NCBI GenBank assembly: GCA_031549455.1
Contig: JAVBPT010000027.1
Location: 1 to 10,543, forward strand
Direction: 5' to 3'
DNA from: JAVBPT01 sp031549455
Lineage (GTDB): Bacteria > Bacillota > Clostridia > Lachnospirales > JAKSVV01
Length of the DNA: 10,543 nt
A model generated the notes under the pieces. It worked only from the letters and a program-made list of their open reading frames with translations. It ran no database searches and was not told the DNA's origin. Numbering within the stretch: position 1 is the stretch's first letter; every line of letters begins with the position of its first letter. This document shows positions 6,553 through 10,543 of the stretch, one piece after another. A program made the position numbers and the translations under genes.

Positions 6553-7297
6553 AGATTTCCCTTCCCATTATATTTTTGGCAATACTCGCGGGATAACAGT
6601 TTTTAACCGTTTTGATATCCCAGTACAGAATAAACAAATTTTTCTTTAAAACCAGTTGAAAGATGTCCCCCTCTTTAACAAGATTGGTTACGCCGTATGG
6701 CAGAGAGATCCGAATCAGATTTTTTTCATTCTTTAGATCTTTTAAAACCAACAATCCCTTAAAGATCTCCATCACTTCATAATAGCCGTATTCTAGCAGA
6801 TACCGCTCAACTGTAAGCTCTTTGCTATTAAATTTCTTCTTGTAGTTTGCCAAACTCACGATCATCGGATCTAACTTAAGGAGTGGCTCCTCCAAAAAGT
6901 GAAAGATTGCTTTTTTGAGCTTTGCTATCCGAAGAAGGGTGCTCATATTTGTACTATATATTTTATAATAGTTGTAATACATTTGTAAAGAGTCTTTTAT
7001 CTTTACCTTTTTGATTACAAAACCCGTTAGCTGAAAAAAAGTTGTGCAAAGATCTCTGATCTTTTTCTCCGGTATGATTGAATATACTCCAGGAATATAG
7101 GCAAACATAAAGTCCAGTATATATCCATCTGAAAAATCATGTATGTCTTTTATCCGTTTCATATAACAATAGTTTCGAATGATTTCTGCGTTGGGATCAT
7201 CAAATTCTTTTTTGTACTCCTCAATCACTCGATCCACATCATATTTTTTGCTTCTTGTCCCTTGCTTCTTTTGTTCTTGTCTAATTATATTTTCCAT
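6533..7297 (-). CDS. Conserved-looking protein of unknown function, partner of the flavodoxin/SCP2-like gene
   Basis: I do not recognise this 254-aa protein. It is soluble-looking, with no signal peptide or clear membrane helix, rich in Lys, Ile and Tyr, and probably mostly helical up to about residue 190. A Tyr-rich patch lies at 107-114 (MYYNYYKIY nearby). The last 60 residues contain strand-like stretches (LIRISLPYG, GDIFQLVLKK, LFILYWDIK) that could form a small beta domain. It carries no motif I can tie to catalysis; Cys residues at 44, 84 and 234 are too spread to suggest a metal site. The ATG at 7297 follows a modest GGTGA. Its 3' end overlaps the next gene by 20 bases, which implies coupled translation and a shared process. 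Codon use looks like that of its neighbours. Confidence 0.7.
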   Translation of the reverse strand: MENIIRQEQKKQGTRSKKYDVDRVIEEYKKEFDDPNAEIIRNYCYMKRIKDIHDFSDGYILDFMFAYIPGVYSIIPEKKIRDLCTTFFQLTGFVIKKVKIKDSLQMYYNYYKIYSTNMSTLLRIAKLKKAIFHFLEEPLLKLDPMIVSLANYKKKFNSKELTVERYLLEYGYYEVMEIFKGLLVLKDLKNEKNLIRISLPYGVTNLVKEGDIFQLVLKKNLFILYWDIKTVKNCYPASIAKNIMGREIYEGSSN

Positions 7298-7324
7298 TCA
7301 TTCACCAAGACTTTCCATAATAAA

Positions 7325-7354
7325 TAGTTTATCTTGGTAAATGGTAAATATTCA
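7325..7354 (-). promoter_or_regulatory. Candidate SigG-like promoter for the unknown gene pair
   Basis: On the minus strand TGAATA (7354-7349) matches the SigG -35 consensus. After 17 bases comes TAAACTA (7331-7325), which shares three of the five fixed positions of the SigG -10 (CATnnTA). It is 28 bases from the start codon, a sensible distance. The 85-base gap after rsmA shows no better SigA pair and no terminator. This is a weak call in AT-rich DNA. Confidence 0.28.
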
Positions 7355-7382
7355 TGATTTCGAGTTCTTTTTTATTACATAT

Positions 7383-8249
7383 CTAGACACGACCTCTTGA
7401 CTCAATCCCCTTGGTAAGAGCCTCAAACTGCTTTATTGTGAGTTCTTCCCCCCTCACCTTGGGTCCCAGTCCGATCTCTTCTAAGATATCCACAATCTCT
7501 TTTTTGTCTCGAAAGATCTGCGTTTGATTTTGTAATGCATTGACCAATGTTTTTCTTCTCTGTCCAAACGCCAGTTTGACAAGTCTAAAATACAAATCCA
7601 GATCGTTCACTTCCACTCTCGGGTTATTCAATATCTTCAACTTCAAAACTGCCGAATCCACATTTGGCTCTGGTAGAAAGTGCTGCCTTGATACCGTCGT
7701 GACATACTCCGGATCAGCCAAGGTGTTGATGATAATCGTCAGGGCGCCGTAATCTTTTGTGCTCTCGCGAGCCACAAGGCGCTCTGCCACCTCTTTTTGA
7801 ATCATCAGCGTGATTGTATCGATCTTCTCGCGGTGTTCAAGTAATCTAAAAAGAATGGGCGTGGTAATGTAGTATGGAATATTGGAAATCACTTTTATTT
7901 TCTGATTCACTGTTTTGAGCAAACTTTGAAGATCCAACTTTAAAAAGTCTCCTCCGATGATCTCCACATTTTGACATGCCTTTAGCGAATCTTCCTTCAT
8001 AATTTGCACCAGATCTCGATCGATTTCAACCGCAATAACTCTCTGGCTCACTTCCGAGAGCAGTTCTGTCATGTTTCCGATTCCAGGCCCTATTTCAAGT
8101 ACAACATCCTCTTTTTTAATGTCAGAGGCATTTATAATGAAATCCACTGTGTTTTTATCCACAATAAAATTTTGTCCAAACCTTTCCCGAAGAACCAAAT
8201 GATGCCTTTTGATCATCTCGATGGTCTTTTGTCGCGTCACAAGATACAT
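7383..8249 (-). CDS. rsmA: 16S rRNA (A1518/A1519-N6)-dimethyltransferase RsmA (KsgA)
   Basis: The 288-aa enzyme transfers four methyl groups from S-adenosylmethionine to two adjacent adenines near the 3' end of 16S rRNA during small-subunit maturation. Seen in order: GQNF at 25-28, the SAM-binding motif EIGPGIGNMT at 52-61, VEID at 74-77, GGDF at 99-102, the catalytic NIPYY at 123-127, FLPEPNVDSA at 191-200, and FGQRRKTLVNAL at 228-239. The open frame extends 18 codons upstream to 8303. I chose the ATG at 8249 because it has AGAGG five bases upstream, gives the usual family length, and leaves room for a promoter inside the would-be extension. Loss of this activity gives kasugamycin resistance in other bacteria. 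The domain set is complete and nothing is odd. Confidence 0.95.
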   Translation of the reverse strand: MYLVTRQKTIEMIKRHHLVLRERFGQNFIVDKNTVDFIINASDIKKEDVVLEIGPGIGNMTELLSEVSQRVIAVEIDRDLVQIMKEDSLKACQNVEIIGGDFLKLDLQSLLKTVNQKIKVISNIPYYITTPILFRLLEHREKIDTITLMIQKEVAERLVARESTKDYGALTIIINTLADPEYVTTVSRQHFLPEPNVDSAVLKLKILNNPRVEVNDLDLYFRLVKLAFGQRRKTLVNALQNQTQIFRDKKEIVDILEEIGLGPKVRGEELTIKQFEALTKGIESRGRV

Positions 8250-8254
8250 ATATG

Positions 8255-8259
8255 CCTCT
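8255..8259 (-). promoter_or_regulatory. Ribosome binding site that fixes the rsmA start
   Basis: The minus strand reads AGAGG, five bases, then the ATG at 8249. The alternative ATG at 8303 has a GGAGG only more than 20 bases away, too far to serve it. Confidence 0.6.
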
Positions 8260-8271
8260 ACAATTACATCT

Positions 8272-8299
8272 ATTTTATCATTCTTTCGAAAAAAAACAA
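8272..8299 (-). promoter_or_regulatory. Likely SigA promoter for rsmA
   Basis: On the minus strand TTGTTT (8299-8294), 16 bases and TAAAAT (8277-8272) form a SigA pair, and the -10 is preceded by TG as an extended -10 (TGATAAAAT). A leader of about 16 bases would hold the ribosome site. Just upstream, a short GCATA/TATGC palindrome (8300-8311) followed by eight T residues might act as a weak terminator for the preceding gene. Confidence 0.5.
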
Positions 8300-8315
8300 G
8301 CATAAATATGCAATA

Positions 8316-8645
8316 TTATAAGTTTTCCTCCCCCCTTACCTCTTTTAGGAAAACTTTCTGCTCAAAACCTCCTCGCTCTTTCCTTTTTACAAGGGCAATT
8401 TCCCTCATTTGTTCAAAAGAGACGTTTTGAATGCTTAAAATCGCCAAGATCACCTCATAGATGTCTGCGAGCTCTTCTATATTTTGGTCCTCAAGATACT
8501 CTCTCACTTCCTCCATCAGTTTTTCATTTAATCTCACTCTGTATTCCTCGTCTGTCAGGATGGAAGTAATAGGGACTCCTCCTTTTGAACGAATGATTTC
8601 CGGGATGCGATCCCTTACCAATTTATTGTATGACTTTATTCCCAT
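8316..8645 (-). CDS. MazG-like nucleotide pyrophosphohydrolase (COG4997 type)
   Basis: This 109-aa protein belongs to the all-alpha NTP pyrophosphohydrolase/PRA-PH superfamily. Opening with YNKLVRDRIPEII and closing with KRGGF-like ERGGFEQKVFL is typical of the small COG4997 group. The metal-binding pattern ExxE...ExxD is visible as Glu46/Glu49 and Glu58/Asp61. Such enzymes hydrolyse nucleoside triphosphates to monophosphate and pyrophosphate, and are often proposed to clear non-canonical nucleotides; the substrate of this group is not established. The ATG at 8645 has a strong AAGGAG five bases upstream. That ribosome site directly follows the clpX terminator, so expression may rely on read-through from clpPX; I see no separate promoter. 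It is probably not histidine biosynthesis, since no his genes are near. Confidence 0.83.
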   Translation of the reverse strand: MGIKSYNKLVRDRIPEIIRSKGGVPITSILTDEEYRVRLNEKLMEEVREYLEDQNIEELADIYEVILAILSIQNVSFEQMREIALVKRKERGGFEQKVFLKEVRGEENL

Positions 8646-8656
8646 AGCAACTCCTT

Positions 8657-8686
8657 ATAAAAAAGTGTAGAATTTTCTACACTTTT
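8657..8686 (-). terminator. Intrinsic terminator after clpX
   Basis: The arms 8661-8672 and 8675-8686 are a perfect 12-bp inverted repeat; in RNA the inner pairs open to a small loop. On the minus strand the 3' arm runs into six T residues. It lies nine bases past the clpX stop and immediately before the ribosome site of the MazG-like gene. The opposite strand is also followed by a T-rich stretch, so it may act in both directions. Confidence 0.75.
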
Positions 8687-8694
8687 GCTTTATT

Positions 8695-9987
8695 TTACGC
8701 TGTTTCGGTAGCGTTTATCACCTTTCTGGTTTTCCTTTCTTTCTTGGTTACCTTTTCCTCATTGATTATGACTTCCGGCTTTTCTACTCCTTCTACCGCT
8801 TCTTTTGTAATTCTAACCGTCTCCACATTTTGTACAGTAGGAATATCGTACATTACTTCTAGTAGCGTCTCCTCTATAATCGCCCTGAGTCCTCTGGCTC
8901 CAATTTTTCTGGTGAGTGCTTTTCTTGCAATCGCAATGATCGCTTCGTCCGTAAACTCAAGCTCAACATCATCCAGCTCAAAGAGGTATTTATATTGTTT
9001 TAACAATGCATTCTTTGGTTCCTTGATAATCTTAAGAAGGGTTTCTTCGTCCAGGTCATCCAAGCTTACAATGACTGGAAGTCTACCCACAAACTCTGGA
9101 ATCAGACCAAATTTCAATAAATCACCCACCTCAATCAACTTGAAAAGTTCACCCACTTTTTTGTCTTTCTTGGATTCTACTTTTGCACCAAAGCCAATGC
9201 TTGAGGATTCTATTCGCTTTTCCACAATCTTCTCAAGACCATCGAAAGCCCCTCCGCAGATGAATAAAATATTTTTGGTATCAATTTGAATGTATTCTTG
9301 ATGAGGATGCTTTCTTCCCCCTTGTGGTGGTACGGAAGCAACCGTCCCTTCCAAGATTTTAAGCAAGGTTTGTTGCACCCCTTCTCCGCTTACATCTCTT
9401 GTAATAGAAGGGTTGTCACCCTTTCTTGCAATTTTATCAATTTCATCAATATAGATAATTCCTTTTTCCGCTTTTTCAATGTCATAATCTGCAGCCTGAA
9501 TCAGCCTCAACAAAATGTTTTCAACGTCCTCGCCCACATATCCGGCTTCTGTAAGGGAAGTGGCATCTGCAATTGCAATTGGAACATTTAGGATTTTTGC
9601 AAGTGTTTGAGCTAGATATGTTTTTCCTGTTCCCGTTGGTCCCACAAGCAGAATATTACTCTTTTGGATTTCACACTTGTTGTTAAAGTCACCAAAGAAA
9701 ATCCTCTTATAGTGATTATACACCGCAACAGATAAAGCCCTTTTGGCCTTTTCTTGTCCAACCACGTAGTCATCCAAGAATTTTTTAATCTCTTTCGGTT
9801 TTAGTAAATTACCATTCTGTGTTTCATCTTCTAAATAATCATAGATTTGTTTGTCAACGATTTCCTTGCAGACGCCTATACACTCATCACAAATGTAGAC
9901 GCCTTGACCAGCGACCAGCTTTTTTACTTCATCTTGCGTTTTTCCACAAAACGAACACTTGATTTTGCTCTCATCATAATTTACCAT
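8695..9987 (-). CDS. clpX: ATP-dependent Clp protease ATP-binding subunit ClpX
   Basis: The 430-aa protein is the AAA+ unfoldase that feeds tagged or native substrates into ClpP. The N-terminal zinc-binding domain has four Cys residues, 11, 14, 33 and 36. The AAA+ module shows Walker A GPTGTGKT at 116-123, the substrate-gripping pore loop GYVG at 149-152, Walker B IIYIDEID at 177-184, and sensor II GAR at 363-365. The ClpP-docking loop IGF lies at 264-266, which indicates that it works with a ClpP. Length and motifs are standard. The ATG at 9987 has GAGG seven bases upstream and lies 19 bases after the clpP stop, so the two form an operon. The C-terminal tail after about residue 400 is charged and probably flexible. 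Confidence 0.97.
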   Translation of the reverse strand: MVNYDESKIKCSFCGKTQDEVKKLVAGQGVYICDECIGVCKEIVDKQIYDYLEDETQNGNLLKPKEIKKFLDDYVVGQEKAKRALSVAVYNHYKRIFFGDFNNKCEIQKSNILLVGPTGTGKTYLAQTLAKILNVPIAIADATSLTEAGYVGEDVENILLRLIQAADYDIEKAEKGIIYIDEIDKIARKGDNPSITRDVSGEGVQQTLLKILEGTVASVPPQGGRKHPHQEYIQIDTKNILFICGGAFDGLEKIVEKRIESSSIGFGAKVESKKDKKVGELFKLIEVGDLLKFGLIPEFVGRLPVIVSLDDLDEETLLKIIKEPKNALLKQYKYLFELDDVELEFTDEAIIAIARKALTRKIGARGLRAIIEETLLEVMYDIPTVQNVETVRITKEAVEGVEKPEVIINEEKVTKKERKTRKVINATETA

Positions 9988-10006
9988 CTAAATACCTCAC
10001 CCTCTA

Positions 10007-10543
10007 CTACTTTTTATACATTATATCATCGATAAGGCCATATGCTTTTGCTTCCTCAGCAGACATAAAATTATCTCTGTCCGTGTCCTTTTCAACCTGT
10101 TCATAAGGCTTACCTGTGTTCTCGCTCAAGATGCGATTGAGCTTTTCCTTCGTTTTTATGATATTATCAGCTGCTATTTTAATATCTGTTGCCTGACCTC
10201 TTGCCCCTCCAAGTGGTTGGTGAATCATCACTTCCGCATTCGGTAATGCATACCTCTTTCCCTTCGCTCCCCCAGCAAGTAGGAAAGCACCCATGCTTGC
10301 CGCTAGGCCTACGCAGATTGTGGACACATCGCATTTCACATATTGCATTGCGTCATATATGCCCATCCCTGCTGTTACAGATCCTCCCGGGCTATTTATG
10401 TACAAGTGAATATCCTTATCCGGGTCTTCTGCTTCTAAAAATAGAATTTGTGCAATGACCAAACTTGCAGTCACATCATTCACTTCATCACCCAGAAAAA
10501 TAATTCGGTCTTTTAATAGCCTGGAATAAATATCGTATGAACG
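10007..10543 (-). CDS. clpP: ATP-dependent Clp protease proteolytic subunit ClpP (5' end outside the window)
   Basis: The last 178 codons are present, beginning RSYDIYSRLL at the right edge; about 16 N-terminal residues are missing. ClpP is a serine protease that forms a tetradecameric barrel and degrades proteins delivered by ClpX or ClpC. The catalytic triad is visible as Ser83 in LAASMGAF, His108 in VMIHQP and Asp157 in TDRDNF (numbers count from the window edge). The spacing between them, 25 and 74 residues, is the same as in E. coli ClpP. The frame has no stop up to the edge, so the internal GTG at 10483 is not the true start. It precedes clpX by 19 bases. Control elements upstream, such as a CtsR box, would lie outside the window. 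Confidence 0.96.
   Translation of the reverse strand, partial: RSYDIYSRLLKDRIIFLGDEVNDVTASLVIAQILFLEAEDPDKDIHLYINSPGGSVTAGMGIYDAMQYVKCDVSTICVGLAASMGAFLLAGGAKGKRYALPNAEVMIHQPLGGARGQATDIKIAADNIIKTKEKLNRILSENTGKPYEQVEKDTDRDNFMSAEEAKAYGLIDDIMYKK

Noticed and set aside
7304..7338. Inverted repeat accaaga/tcttggt that could fold over the ribosome site of the 254-aa gene.
   Set aside because: Seven pairs with a loop of over 20 bases is expected by chance, and if the SigG-like promoter is right the distal arm is not transcribed.
8250..8303. An 18-codon N-terminal extension of RsmA.
   Set aside because: The extension contains the likely promoter, its ribosome site is too distant, and the shorter form matches the usual family length.
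8744..9289. A 181-codon plus-strand open frame opposite clpX.
   Set aside because: It is a Ser-rich shadow of the clpX coding strand with no domain and no ribosome site.

Overview
The window reads as a chromosomal segment of a low-GC, endospore-forming Firmicute. The low GC, the strong purine-rich ribosome sites, a CwlD spore-cortex amidase and the style of the ClpP/ClpX, RsmA and TsaB proteins suggest Clostridia, perhaps a Lachnospiraceae-like lineage. That placement is inference; there is no rRNA or other marker to fix it. Almost all genes lie on the minus strand, so the natural reading order is from high to low coordinates. The coding density is high and no stretch longer than about 125 bases lacks a gene. 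I see no tRNA, rRNA, CRISPR array, insertion sequence or attachment site.

From the right edge: clpP (its first codons lie outside the window) and clpX form a tight protease operon closed by an intrinsic terminator. Next come a small MazG-like nucleotide pyrophosphohydrolase and rsmA, which has its own likely SigA promoter. Then follow two translationally overlapping genes of unknown role: a 254-aa protein I do not recognise, and a 418-aa protein that appears to join a degenerate flavodoxin-like fold to an SCP2-like C-terminus. They run tail-to-tail into the only plus-strand gene, cwlD, and share 20 bp with its 3' end.

On the other side of cwlD lies a divergent three-gene operon: an AsnB-type asparagine synthetase whose glutaminase site is altered, a leaderless M23 endopeptidase ending in an SLH-like motif, and a leaderless Amidase_3 amidase. 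A strong hairpin terminator ends it. A SigA-like promoter then starts tsaB-rimI, followed by the first 102 codons of a Lon-like ATP-dependent protease, which runs off the left edge.

The housekeeping parts (Clp proteolysis, 16S rRNA dimethylation, t6A tRNA modification, S18 acetylation, Lon-like protease) are conventional. The accessory part is roughly 1540-7300. Its points of interest are the AsnB-like/M23/amidase cassette, which lacks visible export signals, and the unrecognised protein pair next to cwlD. The upstream region of that pair contains a SigG-like promoter candidate, raising the untested possibility of a sporulation link.
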